Program-made: the position numbers and the translations under genes | Notes under the pieces: generated by a model | Databases searched by the model: none | Told to the model about the DNA's origin: nothing | The model's input: the letters and a program-made list of their open reading frames with translations, nothing else | Shown here: positions 51,010-59,605 of the stretch, piece by piece | Layout of the letters: each line of letters begins with the position of its first letter | Position numbering within the stretch: the first letter of the stretch is position 1 | Origin: Synergistaceae bacterium | GTDB lineage: Bacteria; Synergistota; Synergistia; Synergistales; Aminobacteriaceae | NCBI GenBank assembly: GCA_018436725.1 | Contig: JAHDKT010000054.1 | Span: 1 to 64,000 of the forward strand | DNA: 64,000 nt | Direction: 5' to 3'

Positions 51010-51040
51010 GAGGCTCGTTCGTGTTCTTCGAACGAGCCTC
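51010..51040 (+). terminator. Strong stem-loop after the HMGL-like gene
   Basis: GAGGCTCGTTCG (51010-51021) and CGAACGAGCCTC (51029-51040), 12-bp perfect stem, 7-nt loop, no clear T-run. It probably ends the cassette transcript. It lies just before the promoter of the FmdE gene. Confidence 0.65.
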
Positions 51041-51052
51041 CTTCGGATGTGA

Positions 51053-51058
51053 TACAAT
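51053..51058 (+). promoter_or_regulatory. -10 element of the FmdE gene
   Basis: TACAAT at 51053-51058, about 63 bp before the ATG. The -35 region falls inside the preceding stem-loop and shows no good match, so activation or a weak promoter is possible. Confidence 0.5.
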
Positions 51059-51086
51059 AGCACGAAAACGGGATTTCGTGCTATTG
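51055..51086. promoter_or_regulatory. 13-bp inverted repeat over the FmdE promoter
   Basis: CAATAGCACGAAA (51055-51067) and TTTCGTGCTATTG (51074-51086), perfect arms with a 6-bp centre ACGGGA. It overlaps the -10 box and covers the expected start, which fits a repressor operator. As RNA it would form a leader hairpin. Confidence 0.65.
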
Positions 51087-51120
51087 CGTCGTTATCCCGA
51101 GACAACGACAGGAGGCCGCA

Positions 51121-51654
51121 ATGGAACAGAACATGCATCTTCCCGAGGATCTGAAGCCGGTGATCGACTTTCACGGACACTTCTGCCCCGGCGTGCTCAT
51201 AGGATGGAGGGCGTCGAAGCTCGCTCTGAAGCTGCTCGACGTCGAGCGCGACCGCGACGAGGAGCTTGTCGCGATCACCGAGAACGACGCGTGCGGCGTG
51301 GACGCGGTGCAGTATATCCTGGGGTGCACCTTCGGCAAGGGAAACCTGGTCTTCCGCGACTACGGCAAGCAGGCGTTCACAATCTTCCGCCGCGCGGACG
51401 GCAAGGGGGTCCGCATGATGCTCAAAGCGCCCGACAGGGAGCTTACCCGCGAGGAGTCCGCCAGGCGCCTGCTCGAAGAGAGCGACGAGGCGCTCTTCAC
51501 GGTCGGCGAACCGAAGGAGCCGATGCCGCAGCGCGCCGTGATCCGCACGTCGGCATGCTGCGACGTCTGCGGCGAACGTGCGATGGAGACGAGAATTCGA
51601 ACTCTGGAGGATGGACGGCGCGTCTGCGTTCAGTGCGCCGGAGCCTCGGACTGA
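51121..51654 (+). CDS. FmdE-domain protein with C-terminal zinc ribbon
   Basis: 177 residues. N-terminal FmdE (formylmethanofuran dehydrogenase subunit E) domain: VIDFHGHFCPGVLIGWRAS, with the conserved H-x-H-x-C-P-G, then ENDACGVDAVQYILGCTFGKGNLVF and RDYGKQAFTIF. C-terminal zinc ribbon CCDVCGER and CVQCAG (CxxC pairs). Such proteins occur with molybdenum/tungsten enzymes and also alone in anaerobes without methanogenesis. The biochemical role is not established. AGGAGG precedes the ATG at 51121. Single gene, convergent with the M20 gene of the next operon. Confidence 0.88.
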   Translation: MEQNMHLPEDLKPVIDFHGHFCPGVLIGWRASKLALKLLDVERDRDEELVAITENDACGVDAVQYILGCTFGKGNLVFRDYGKQAFTIFRRADGKGVRMMLKAPDRELTREESARRLLEESDEALFTVGEPKEPMPQRAVIRTSACCDVCGERAMETRIRTLEDGRRVCVQCAGASD

Positions 51655-51721
51655 AACGTTCTTCGCCTGCGCGGGAACGTCGTCGTCCTTTTCGGAAGGA
51701 AGGCGACGCCCCCGCGGCAGA

Positions 51722-52909
51722 TCAGCTTCCGTTCTTTCGTTTTTCCTCCAGAAACTCCTCCTTTATCTTTCGAAGGTTTTCCGGGTTCGTCAGGAGATCG
51801 GCGCAGGTCGTCGCCAGTATCCGGGCGGCCGTCAACAGCGCCTCGTGCGCGTCCGGGCTCTTCCCCTTCTCCAGAAACTCCCGGCTGTGCGCCGGGACGC
51901 CTCTATCCACGAAGGCGACACGGATACATGCGCCCGGGATCAGGTGCATCACCGAGGCGAAATCCGTCGAGCCGGTTTTCTCTCTCGGCGGCGAGATTCC
52001 CTTCGCTCCCGCGGCGCGCGCGTTTTCCATCAACAGATCGTTCAGCGCGCGTACCGGAATCTTGTTGTGCATCTCTCCGGTTTTCAGGATTTCGCACGTT
52101 GTTTCCGTCATCATGGCGGCGCCTTCGAAGATCTTTTTCGCCCGTTCGATCACCGTATCAAGGTACGGGCGGCTGTAGGAGCGCAGTTCGATCCTCGCCG
52201 AGGCTCTGTCCGGCACGACGTTGACGACGCTTCCTCCCTCTTCGACGATCATGTTCATGCGTACGTCGTCGGCTACGCGCCCCCGAAGATAGGCGAGGCC
52301 GTTCGACGCCAGCATCACCGCGTCGAGCGCGTTGCGCCCCTTCTCCGGCGCGATGGCCGCGTGCGAGGCGATTCCTTCGTATTCGACCAGAAACTCGGAG
52401 TAGGCTATGGATTTTTCGTCGACCGTGCATCTGTCCGCGCCGTGCATCATCAGTACGACGTCGTGGTGGACGAACGCGCCGCGTTCCAGCATTGCGCTCT
52501 TTCCGCCGCCGCCTATCTCCTCCGCCGGAGTACCCACGACTTCGAGGACGTACGGAACGTCGCGAACGGCATCCCGCACGGCCAGCGCAGCGCCGACGCA
52601 CGCCGGTCCCTGCATGTGATGCGCGCATCCGTGCCCCATCGGCAACGCGTCGTATTCGCAGAGCAGTCCTATATTCGGTCCCCCCGCGCCGTTTTTCCAT
52701 ACGGCGCGGAAGGCCGTTTCCAGTCCGGCGTACCCGATTTGAACCTCGAATCCCCGGCTCTTTAAAAAATCCGTCAGGGCTTTGCAGGCGTACAACTCGT
52801 TGTATCCCTGCTCCGGATGGTCGAAGATATCGTCGCTCATGGCCGTGAGCAGGGGAGAGTTCCGCTCGACGCTCCGGAGCATCTCCTCTTTCATGAATTC
52901 CCGCGTCAT
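51722..52909 (-). CDS. M20-family amidohydrolase of the second ABC operon (AbgB/ACY1L2-like)
   Basis: 395 residues from the ATG at 52909, chosen because GGAGGAAAGGAG lies upstream and the start overlaps the stop of the ATPase gene (ATGA). Motifs: DIFDHPEQGYNELYACKALTDFL, LCEYDALPMGHGCAHHMQGPACVG, TPAEEIGGGGKSAML and GSTDFASVMHLIPG. The GHGCAHHMQG form is like ACY1L2 and aminobenzoyl-glutamate hydrolases rather than HipO. It is the last gene of the minus-strand peptide-transport operon and probably cleaves the imported compound in the cytosol. Confidence 0.88.
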   Translation of the reverse strand: MTREFMKEEMLRSVERNSPLLTAMSDDIFDHPEQGYNELYACKALTDFLKSRGFEVQIGYAGLETAFRAVWKNGAGGPNIGLLCEYDALPMGHGCAHHMQGPACVGAALAVRDAVRDVPYVLEVVGTPAEEIGGGGKSAMLERGAFVHHDVVLMMHGADRCTVDEKSIAYSEFLVEYEGIASHAAIAPEKGRNALDAVMLASNGLAYLRGRVADDVRMNMIVEEGGSVVNVVPDRASARIELRSYSRPYLDTVIERAKKIFEGAAMMTETTCEILKTGEMHNKIPVRALNDLLMENARAAGAKGISPPREKTGSTDFASVMHLIPGACIRVAFVDRGVPAHSREFLEKGKSPDAHEALLTAARILATTCADLLTNPENLRKIKEEFLEEKRKNGS

Positions 52910-53889
52910 TCCGGCTCCTTTCCTCCGCCGAACAGATGGCAGGAAACCAGATGTCCTCCGCCGATATCGCGAAGCTCCGGTTTTGTTCCGCAGAGATCGA
53001 CGGCGAACCTGCACCGCGTATGAAAGCGGCACCCTTCGGGCGGATTGGCCGGGCTCGGAATGTCTCCCTCCAGCACGATACGCTCGCGCCCCGGCCGCGC
53101 TCCGAACGTGGGCGCGGCGGAGAGCAGCGCCTGCGTGTACGGATGGACGGGGTTCGAAAACAGCGCTTTTTTGTCCGCGAGTTCGACGATCTTCCCCAGA
53201 TACATGACGGCGACCCGTTCGCAGATGTGTTCGACTACGCTCAAGTCGTGGCTGATGAAAAGATAGGTCAGCCCGAAACGTTCCTGCAGCTCTTCCAGCA
53301 GGTTCAGAATCTGCGATCGGACCGAGACGTCGAGAGCCGACACCGGTTCGTCGCAGACGATCAGATCGGGCGTCGTCGCAAGCGCTCTGGCGATGACGAT
53401 TCGTTGCCGCTGACCGCCGGAGAACTCGTGAGGGAATCGGGAGAGGTGCTCTTCCTTCAGTCCGACCAGTCCGATCAGCTCCTTGACGCGCCCTCTTCGC
53501 CGCTCCGCGTCTCCGTAGCCGCCGATGAGGAGAGGTTCCTCCAGGATTTTTCCGACGCGCATTTTAGGGTGGAGCGACCCGTACGGGTCCTGAAAGACGA
53601 TCTGCATTCGTTTCCGCATGGCGAGCAGATCCCGCCCTTCGGCGCCCAGAAAATCGCTTCCCTTGAACTTCACCCTGCCCGACGTCGGCTCGACGAGCCG
53701 GAGAATAGACCGGGCCAGCGTGGATTTGCCGCACCCCGACTCGCCCACGAGCCCGAGGGTCTCCCCTCGATAAACTTCGAAGCTGACGTCGTCCACGGCT
53801 TTGATGTGCCCCTTCGTCCGCAGCGTCAGACCCCGCTTGAGCGGAAACCACTTGGTCAGGTTCTCCACCTCGAGGACGAGTTCGCTCAT
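52906..53889 (-). CDS. dppF: Peptide ABC transporter ATPase, DppF-like (second system)
   Basis: 327 residues. Walker [17 protein letters not shown]-loop IVFQDPYGSLHPKM, signature FSGGQRQRIVIARAL (canonical, unlike the first DppF), Walker [14 protein letters not shown]-loop ISHDLSVV, C-terminal CRFHTRCRFAVDLC. Its start overlaps the stop of the preceding ATPase gene and its stop overlaps the M20 start, so the three genes are translationally coupled. Confidence 0.94.
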   Translation of the reverse strand: MSELVLEVENLTKWFPLKRGLTLRTKGHIKAVDDVSFEVYRGETLGLVGESGCGKSTLARSILRLVEPTSGRVKFKGSDFLGAEGRDLLAMRKRMQIVFQDPYGSLHPKMRVGKILEEPLLIGGYGDAERRRGRVKELIGLVGLKEEHLSRFPHEFSGGQRQRIVIARALATTPDLIVCDEPVSALDVSVRSQILNLLEELQERFGLTYLFISHDLSVVEHICERVAVMYLGKIVELADKKALFSNPVHPYTQALLSAAPTFGARPGRERIVLEGDIPSPANPPEGCRFHTRCRFAVDLCGTKPELRDIGGGHLVSCHLFGGGKEPE

Positions 53890-54872
53890 TCCGTTTCACC
53901 TCCGTCTCCGTACAGCCAGCATCTGACCCTGTGCCCCGGCGACACCTCGGTGAACGCGGGCGCCGTGCGAGCGCACTTCTCCATGGCCGATCCGCACCTG
54001 GGGTGAAAGACGCACCCTTTCGGGAAGTCTTTCGGGCTCGGCACCGTTCCGGGAATGACGTACAGCTTTCCCCCGCGTCCCGCTCGGGGGAGGGAGTCCA
54101 GCAGCCCCTGCGTGTACGGATGCGCGGGGCGCTCGAGAAGGTGTTCCGGACGGAGTTCCTCCACTATGCGCCCGCAGTAGACGATGACCGCGCGGGAGCA
54201 GATCTCGCCGACGACGCCGAGGTCGTGCGTGATCAGCATGATCGATGTGCCCAGTTCGCGCCCGAGTTTTTTCATCAGCTCCAGGATCTGCGCCTGTATA
54301 GTCACGTCCAGCGCCGTCGTGGGCTCGTCCGCTATGAGCAGCTTCGGACGGCAGGCCAGCGCCATCGCGATCATGACGCGCTGTCGCATGCCTCCCGAGA
54401 GCTGGTGCGGGTATTCGTCGATCCGCTGTTCCGGCAGCGCGATGTTGACCATCCGGAGCATTTCGATCGACTGCGCCCTCGCCTCGCCCCGACTCGCTCC
54501 AAGGTGGAAGCGGAAGACTTCGGAGATCTGCTCTCCGACGGTCATTACAGGGTTCAGAGAGGTCATGGGCTCCTGGAAGATCATGGAGATCTCGTTGCCC
54601 CTGACCCGGCGCATTTCGGGCTCGCTCAGCTCCAGCAGATCGCGTCCGTCGAAGCGAATCTCTCCTTCGAGGACGCCCGGAGGACACTGAATCAGGCGCA
54701 TGATCGCGAGCGCCGTTATCGATTTGCCGCAGCCGCTTTCGCCCACGACCCCCACCGTCTCGCCCTTGCGTATATCGAAGCCGATGTCGCGAACGATATT
54801 GAACGATTCTCCGAAAGATGAAAATCCGACGGAGAGATTGCGCACGTCCAGTACTTTTTCCGCAGTATGCAT
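53886..54872 (-). CDS. dppD: Peptide ABC transporter ATPase, DppD-like (second system)
   Basis: 328 residues from the ATG at 54872 with AAGGA 8 bp upstream. An ATG 9 bp further upstream is too near that site. Walker [17 protein letters not shown]-loop MIFQEPMTSLNPVM, signature [15 protein letters not shown], Walker [14 protein letters not shown]-loop ITHDLGVV, C-terminal CVFHPRCGSAMEKC. Forms the ATPase pair with the DppF-like gene. Confidence 0.94.
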   Translation of the reverse strand: MHTAEKVLDVRNLSVGFSSFGESFNIVRDIGFDIRKGETVGVVGESGCGKSITALAIMRLIQCPPGVLEGEIRFDGRDLLELSEPEMRRVRGNEISMIFQEPMTSLNPVMTVGEQISEVFRFHLGASRGEARAQSIEMLRMVNIALPEQRIDEYPHQLSGGMRQRVMIAMALACRPKLLIADEPTTALDVTIQAQILELMKKLGRELGTSIMLITHDLGVVGEICSRAVIVYCGRIVEELRPEHLLERPAHPYTQGLLDSLPRAGRGGKLYVIPGTVPSPKDFPKGCVFHPRCGSAMEKCARTAPAFTEVSPGHRVRCWLYGDGGETE

Positions 54873-54889
54873 GGCGCGCATTCCTTCGG

Positions 54890-55711
54890 TCAGTTCAGCC
54901 TGGGGTCGAGAACGTCCCGCAGGCCGTCCCCCAGGATGTTCAGCGCCATGACGGACCACAGGATGGCCGCGCCGGGAAGCAGGATAAGATAAGGAGATGT
55001 GCCGACGTGCTGCCTCGCCTCGGAGAGAATGGTCCCCCAGCTGGGAGTCTCCGGCGAGAGCCCCACTCCGAGAAAGGTAAGGCTCGCCTCGTTGAGCACG
55101 GTGAGCGCCATGATCAGCGTCAGGCGCACGATAAGCGGCGAAATGCACAAGGGCAGGATGTACTTGAACATGATGCGCATGTTCGACGCTCCCATCGCGC
55201 GCGCCGCCTCCACGTGTTCGTACTGTTTCGCCGAGATGACGGTCGTGCGCACCGTGCGGACGACCCGGGGGATTTGGGTGACCGAGAGCGCCAGCACGAT
55301 GTTCGGCACGCCGGAGCCCAGTATCGTGAGGATCACCAGCGCGAGGATGACGGCGGGGAAAGCCATCAGACCGTCCATGATCCTCATGACGATCATGTCC
55401 GCCGTGTCGTAGTACCCGGCGATCAGCCCGAGGAAGGAGCCGGCGACGCCGATGATCAGCAGCACCGAGATGGAGATGGAGAGCGAAATGCGCGCTCCGT
55501 GGACGATCCGGGAGAAGACGTCCCTCCCGAACTCGTCCGTGCCGCAGAGATGCTCCGCGGAGGGGGGGCGCAGCGCCTGGCGCATCGATATTCTCGCGGG
55601 GTCGTGCGTGGCGATCTGCGGCGCGAAAACGGCGGTCAGGACGATGACGAGGAACATGAAGCCGCCGAGGGCCACGGACTTGTATCTGTACCACATTTTT
55701 GCGTAGTTCAT
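54890..55711 (-). CDS. dppC: Peptide ABC transporter permease, DppC-like (second system)
   Basis: 273 residues from the ATG at 55711 with GGAGGGC upstream. First helix ALGGFMFLVIVLTAVFAPQIA, then [25 protein letters not shown] (DppC hallmark), coupling motif [21 protein letters not shown] and end GDGLRDVLDPRLN. Follows dppB with a 14-bp gap. Confidence 0.94.
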   Translation of the reverse strand: MNYAKMWYRYKSVALGGFMFLVIVLTAVFAPQIATHDPARISMRQALRPPSAEHLCGTDEFGRDVFSRIVHGARISLSISISVLLIIGVAGSFLGLIAGYYDTADMIVMRIMDGLMAFPAVILALVILTILGSGVPNIVLALSVTQIPRVVRTVRTTVISAKQYEHVEAARAMGASNMRIMFKYILPLCISPLIVRLTLIMALTVLNEASLTFLGVGLSPETPSWGTILSEARQHVGTSPYLILLPGAAILWSVMALNILGDGLRDVLDPRLN

Positions 55712-55725
55712 GCGCTCGCCCTCCA

Positions 55726-56673
55726 TTATTTGTACTCCACTCTGGGGTCGAAAAACTTGTACAGCAGGTCGACGGCCAGGTTGACGAAGACGTACACCGC
55801 CGCGACGAAGATGATGTGTCCCTGTATGGCCGGGTAGTCGCGCCGTGCGATCGAGTCGAAGGCGAGCCGTCCGATGCCCGGTATGTTGAAAACGCTTTCG
55901 ATGACGACGGACCCTCCCATAATATGGGCGATGGAGATGCCCGCCTGGGTGACGATCTGGTTGGCCGCGTTCTTCAGAGCGTGCAGCCCCACGACCCTGC
56001 GCTCGACCAGCCCCTTCGCGCGGGCGGTCCTGATGTAGTCGTTGCCCAGAACTTCCAGCATGCTGGAGCGTGCGACCCTCGCGATGCTCGCCGACCTCTG
56101 CAGACCCATGGCGATCGCGGGCAGCGTCAGGTACTTCAGGCTTTCCAACAAACCTCCCTCCCGGATCATGACGTATCCGACCGACGGGAGCGCGCCCAGC
56201 TTGACGGAGAAGAGAATGACGAGGACGAGCCCCAGCCAGAAACCTGGCATCGAGATGCCGATCATGGAGAGCGTCATGCACGCTCTGTCGAGCGGTCCGT
56301 TCCGGTGGACGGCCGCCGTAACCCCCAGCGGCACGCCGACGAGCAAAAAGACCGCCGTCGCGTAGAGGACGAGCAGCAGCGTCGGCTCCAGTTGCGAGAA
56401 GATCACCTGCGTTACCGGTTTGCGATAGTAGATAGAATCGCCGAGATCGCCCCGCAGGATATTCCCCGCCCATCGCGCGAACTGGATATGAAGCGGCTGA
56501 TCGATTCCCAGCCGCTTCTCCATCGCGGCGATCTCGGAGGCTGTCGCGTCGTTCCCCAGCATCACCATGGCGGGATTGCCCGGTATCATGCGGATGAGCA
56601 CGAAAATCATGACCGCGACGACCAGCAGCGTCGGAATAGCGGAGATCAGGCGCCGTATCGTGTAGTGAATCAA
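55726..56673 (-). CDS. dppB: Peptide ABC transporter permease, DppB-like (second system)
   Basis: 315 residues. Starts MIHYTIRRLISAIPTLLVVAV (first helix), then MIPGNPAMVMLGNDA, coupling motif EVLGNDYIRTARAKGLVERRV and end AVDLLYKFFDPRVEYK, all characteristic. Six helices. It comes directly after the C45 hydrolase gene with a 25-bp gap. Confidence 0.94.
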   Translation of the reverse strand: MIHYTIRRLISAIPTLLVVAVMIFVLIRMIPGNPAMVMLGNDATASEIAAMEKRLGIDQPLHIQFARWAGNILRGDLGDSIYYRKPVTQVIFSQLEPTLLLVLYATAVFLLVGVPLGVTAAVHRNGPLDRACMTLSMIGISMPGFWLGLVLVILFSVKLGALPSVGYVMIREGGLLESLKYLTLPAIAMGLQRSASIARVARSSMLEVLGNDYIRTARAKGLVERRVVGLHALKNAANQIVTQAGISIAHIMGGSVVIESVFNIPGIGRLAFDSIARRDYPAIQGHIIFVAAVYVFVNLAVDLLYKFFDPRVEYK

Positions 56674-56698
56674 CGTCGTTCCCCCCTGACCGGACTCG

Positions 56699-57757
56699 TC
56701 ACAGGTCCATGAGAGAATATTTAGCGTACTCTCCCAAGCAGGGAACGCCGCGGCAGACCTCGACTTCCAGGTCGCTCAGGTTGTAGATGATCGACGCGAT
56801 GGTCGTCCACGCTCTGTGCATATCGGTCTCGTCCTCCTCCATGTGCGAGCAGACGGAGTCGGGGTACCCCTTGTGGTCGGCGAGGCACTCCTTGATATGC
56901 TTCGCGGTGATGTCCCCCGTGTACTGCCGAAGCAACTCGTACAGCCGTTCCCCTCGAAACTTCTTCCCTTTGGACGAATCCAGCTCGGGGCGCGAGAGGA
57001 TGTGATTCGCATGCGTCAGGATCCCGTTCTCCGGGTACAGCAGCATGGGCGTTCCGGGAATGCCCTCGATATCCAGCGCACGGTCGTCCGCGGACGCTAT
57101 GAGGTAGTTGTTGGAGACCGACCGGTGAAAAGCCGTTACGACTTCCGTCATCTCCTCGAAGCTCCTGGAGCGCAGAGCGCGCATGCGCATGAAATTGCCG
57201 GGAACGCCGATCGCGTTCGAATCGCGGGAGGAGTGCAGACCGTTGGAAACCATCCCGAGCCCGCGGGAGTTCATCCCGTTGCGAAGGAGCTGCCCCGCCT
57301 CCGTTACCCCGACGATCTTCATGCCGTCTTCCATGACGATGTGGAGCACGATGGCGTGCGCCTCTATAATCGGTCGCTGGTCCCAGTTCTGGCCGACGAA
57401 GACCTTGTCTTCTCTGCCGGCGCTCCGCAGCACGGCGTAGGCCGTGCACTCCTCTTTCGGATAGTGGAGAATCTCGTAGCGGGTGTTCAGCACCATGACG
57501 TCCTCGAAATCGACTCCGGAGGCGCGGGCCGTTCCCCGCAGCATATCCGTCTCGTTCGGCAGGGCCGCCGTCACGAGCGGAAGGTACTTCGTAGCCTCTT
57601 CGCGCGCTCCCTTCCAGTCGAGCCCTTTCATTCTGGAGAGGTGCTCCTTGTACGTTTCGACGCACGTCCGGATCTCGTACGCCGCCTGCTCGCCGTACTG
57701 CTCTCCGCGCGCGAACGCGTCGCGCGCGGAGAGGCGGATCAGTCTGAACTCTTTCAT
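56699..57757 (-). CDS. C45-family Ntn hydrolase (acyl-CoA:6-APA acyltransferase-like)
   Basis: 352 residues. Family C45 (acyltransferase/penicillin-acylase fold). The precursor is expected to cut itself before Cys104 in EECTAYAVL, which then becomes the N-terminal nucleophile. GQNWDQRP, SNGLHSSRDSNAIGVPG and NNYLIASADDRALDIEG are the other family landmarks. Such enzymes exchange or remove acyl groups of amides, including N-acyl amino acids and penicillin-like compounds. There is no signal peptide. It lies between the binding protein and DppB, so the imported ligand is probably an N-acylated or modified peptide. Confidence 0.85.
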   Translation of the reverse strand: MKEFRLIRLSARDAFARGEQYGEQAAYEIRTCVETYKEHLSRMKGLDWKGAREEATKYLPLVTAALPNETDMLRGTARASGVDFEDVMVLNTRYEILHYPKEECTAYAVLRSAGREDKVFVGQNWDQRPIIEAHAIVLHIVMEDGMKIVGVTEAGQLLRNGMNSRGLGMVSNGLHSSRDSNAIGVPGNFMRMRALRSRSFEEMTEVVTAFHRSVSNNYLIASADDRALDIEGIPGTPMLLYPENGILTHANHILSRPELDSSKGKKFRGERLYELLRQYTGDITAKHIKECLADHKGYPDSVCSHMEEDETDMHRAWTTIASIIYNLSDLEVEVCRGVPCLGEYAKYSLMDL

Positions 57758-57770
57758 CGCAGCGCGCCGC

Positions 57771-59324
57771 TCATTCGCTTACCCACGTGTTCCAATAGTA
57801 CTTCTCCGTGGTGTCGAAAAGATTATGGACGCCGCTTCGGCTGACGACGGCGACGTTCCGCTCGCCGAATGTGATCACGGGGAGTTCCTCGTAAAGAACT
57901 TTGGTCATCTCGACCCACGCTTTGTAGCGCGTCTCGAAGTCGCTCTCGGTGGTGAGTATTTTGTAGAAGTGCGATTTTTTCTCCGAGCTGTAGAATCCGG
58001 CCCAACCCTCGGCCATGAAGGCGATCAGCGTCGGATCGACTTTCGCCGTGAGCCCGCCGCTGAACATGTCGAATTTGTCCGGTTGGTTTCGGTACTGTTG
58101 CAGCGTCGGGTTGTCGTACACCTGAAGATCGATCTCGACGCCGATCGGTTTGACCATCTGCTGGATGACGAGAGCGGTCTTATAGAAGTAGTCGTTCGCC
58201 TTCGTCGTGATGAAGACCAGCGGTTTTCCGTCGTAGGAGGAGGCCTTGAGATACTCTCTTGCCTTTTCCAGATCGACTTTGTCGTACTTCCCGAGACTTT
58301 CGTCCGTCCACCATCTGCTCGACTTCTGCATCACGCTGGGGTTGAGGTAGTAGAGCGACTCGTCTCCTTGAGCCGCCATCATCAGCTCGTCCATATCCAG
58401 ACAGGAGAGGATCGCGTTGCGCAGATTGACGTCGGAGCACGGCCCCTGTTTGAAATTGAAGACGACCACGGGCATGATCCCCAGCTCCTTGATCTCCAGA
58501 TTGAGCTTCGGGTCCTTCCGCATCGTCTCCAGCATGTTCGACGGAACGCCGATGCCAACGTCGTACTCGCCGGTCTGGACGCCGGTGATGCGGGCCGTCT
58601 TGTCCGATACGGGATAGAAGTACAGGGTGTCCACGTACCCCTGTTTCGCTTCGGCAAGGCCGCTTCCGCCCGATTCGTAGGGTACGTACTCCTTGAACTT
58701 CTCCAGGAGAACGAAACGTCCTACCTGATAGTCCTTGAACGCGTACGGCCCCGTGCCGACGAGGTCGTCGTTCTCGATCTTGCTGTTCGGATATTTTTCG
58801 CAGATGGATTTCGGAACGATGTACAGCCCTCTGTCCCAGGTCGAGATGGCAGTCAGCGCTAGAGGGGCGGGCTCCTTGAAGGTGAAGATCAGCTTGTTGT
58901 CGACTGTTTCCAGGCGTTCCAGTTTTTTCCCCACATGGCTCTTCGCGAAGTTGACGTTGGCGAGCCATCGGTCGGCGGAGGCCTTCACGTCGTCGATGGA
59001 GACCGTCGATCCGTCGTGAAACTTCACCCCGTCGCGGAGAGTCAGTTCGATCGTTTTACCGTCGTTCTTCACTTCGTAGGTACAGACGCCGGCGTAGACG
59101 CTTCCTTCAAGGCCCGTGGTCAGAGCCGTCTCGAAGATATGACCCGCGGGGATCTGTTCGTTTTCCCCGCCCTCCAGCACGGGATCGAGGGATGCGGGAT
59201 TGGAATTGATCGTCGCCCTGAGAACCCCTCCGAATCGCGGTTCCGAAGGACTCGGCCCGGCGAGAGCGGCGGACGCCGCCAGCGATATCAGTACCATGAT
59301 CAGAAGCGCGAGTTTCGTTTTCAT
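57771..59324 (-). CDS. dppA: Periplasmic peptide-binding protein, family 5 (second system)
   Basis: 517 residues. Signal peptide MKTKLALLIMVLISLAASAALA. Mature protein begins PRFGGVLRATINSNPASLDPVLE, then DGVKFHDGSTVSIDDVKASADRW (family-5 signature), LVGTGPYAFKDY and the C-terminal FDTTEKYYWNTWVSE. It is the first gene of the operon at 59324-51722 and is read from the promoter at 59522-59550. Similarity in pattern to the binding protein at 30202 is only at family level, so ligand specificity probably differs. Confidence 0.94.
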   Translation of the reverse strand: MKTKLALLIMVLISLAASAALAGPSPSEPRFGGVLRATINSNPASLDPVLEGGENEQIPAGHIFETALTTGLEGSVYAGVCTYEVKNDGKTIELTLRDGVKFHDGSTVSIDDVKASADRWLANVNFAKSHVGKKLERLETVDNKLIFTFKEPAPLALTAISTWDRGLYIVPKSICEKYPNSKIENDDLVGTGPYAFKDYQVGRFVLLEKFKEYVPYESGGSGLAEAKQGYVDTLYFYPVSDKTARITGVQTGEYDVGIGVPSNMLETMRKDPKLNLEIKELGIMPVVVFNFKQGPCSDVNLRNAILSCLDMDELMMAAQGDESLYYLNPSVMQKSSRWWTDESLGKYDKVDLEKAREYLKASSYDGKPLVFITTKANDYFYKTALVIQQMVKPIGVEIDLQVYDNPTLQQYRNQPDKFDMFSGGLTAKVDPTLIAFMAEGWAGFYSSEKKSHFYKILTTESDFETRYKAWVEMTKVLYEELPVITFGERNVAVVSRSGVHNLFDTTEKYYWNTWVSE

Positions 59325-59450
59325 ACGTTTTCTCCTCCTCGGTTTTCAAATCGGCCGCTGCCGCGGCCCAATCCCCTGAAAGTCGTTCATACCCCCTTTT
59401 ATTCGGACGCCCCGGGATCCGGGGTTTTCATAGGCGCATCCATGCCGTTC

Positions 59451-59463
59451 GATATACAATATC
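59451..59463. promoter_or_regulatory. Possible LysR-type binding site between the divergent genes
   Basis: GATAT-ACA-ATATC, perfect 5-bp arms, fits the T-N11-A scheme of LysR regulators and lies in the 281-bp region between the binding-protein gene and the lysR gene. Another imperfect palindrome, TATAGTCATCGATTATA, lies around 59570-59586. Confidence 0.4.
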
Positions 59464-59521
59464 TCCGGAACAAGCCTCGATGTTGCGCGCCGCCAACGGA
59501 AGAACAGTGCGAATACGCTCA

Positions 59522-59550
59522 ATATAGAAAAAGGATCGCGAACTGTCCAA
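59522..59550 (-). promoter_or_regulatory. Promoter of the second peptide ABC operon
   Basis: On the minus strand TTGGAC (59550-59545), 17-bp spacer, CTATAT (59527-59522). It drives the operon that begins with the binding protein at 59324, with a long leader of about 190 nt. Confidence 0.6.
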
Positions 59551-59605
59551 TGAGTTTTTGTTATTGTGTTATAGTCATCGATTATAATGTCGGGGGGAGT
59601 ATCGC

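Noticed and set aside
51055-51086. ModE (molybdate) binding site before the FmdE gene
   Set aside because: The repeat has a suitable size, but its sequence does not match the known TATATAGCG-type ModE arms, so no specific regulator is assigned.
59410-59425. Hairpin CCCCGG-GAT-CCGGGG with TTTT in the lysR-ABC intergenic region as a terminator
   Set aside because: It points in the plus direction where no gene ends, so it is probably a chance palindrome or part of the leader of the minus-strand operon.
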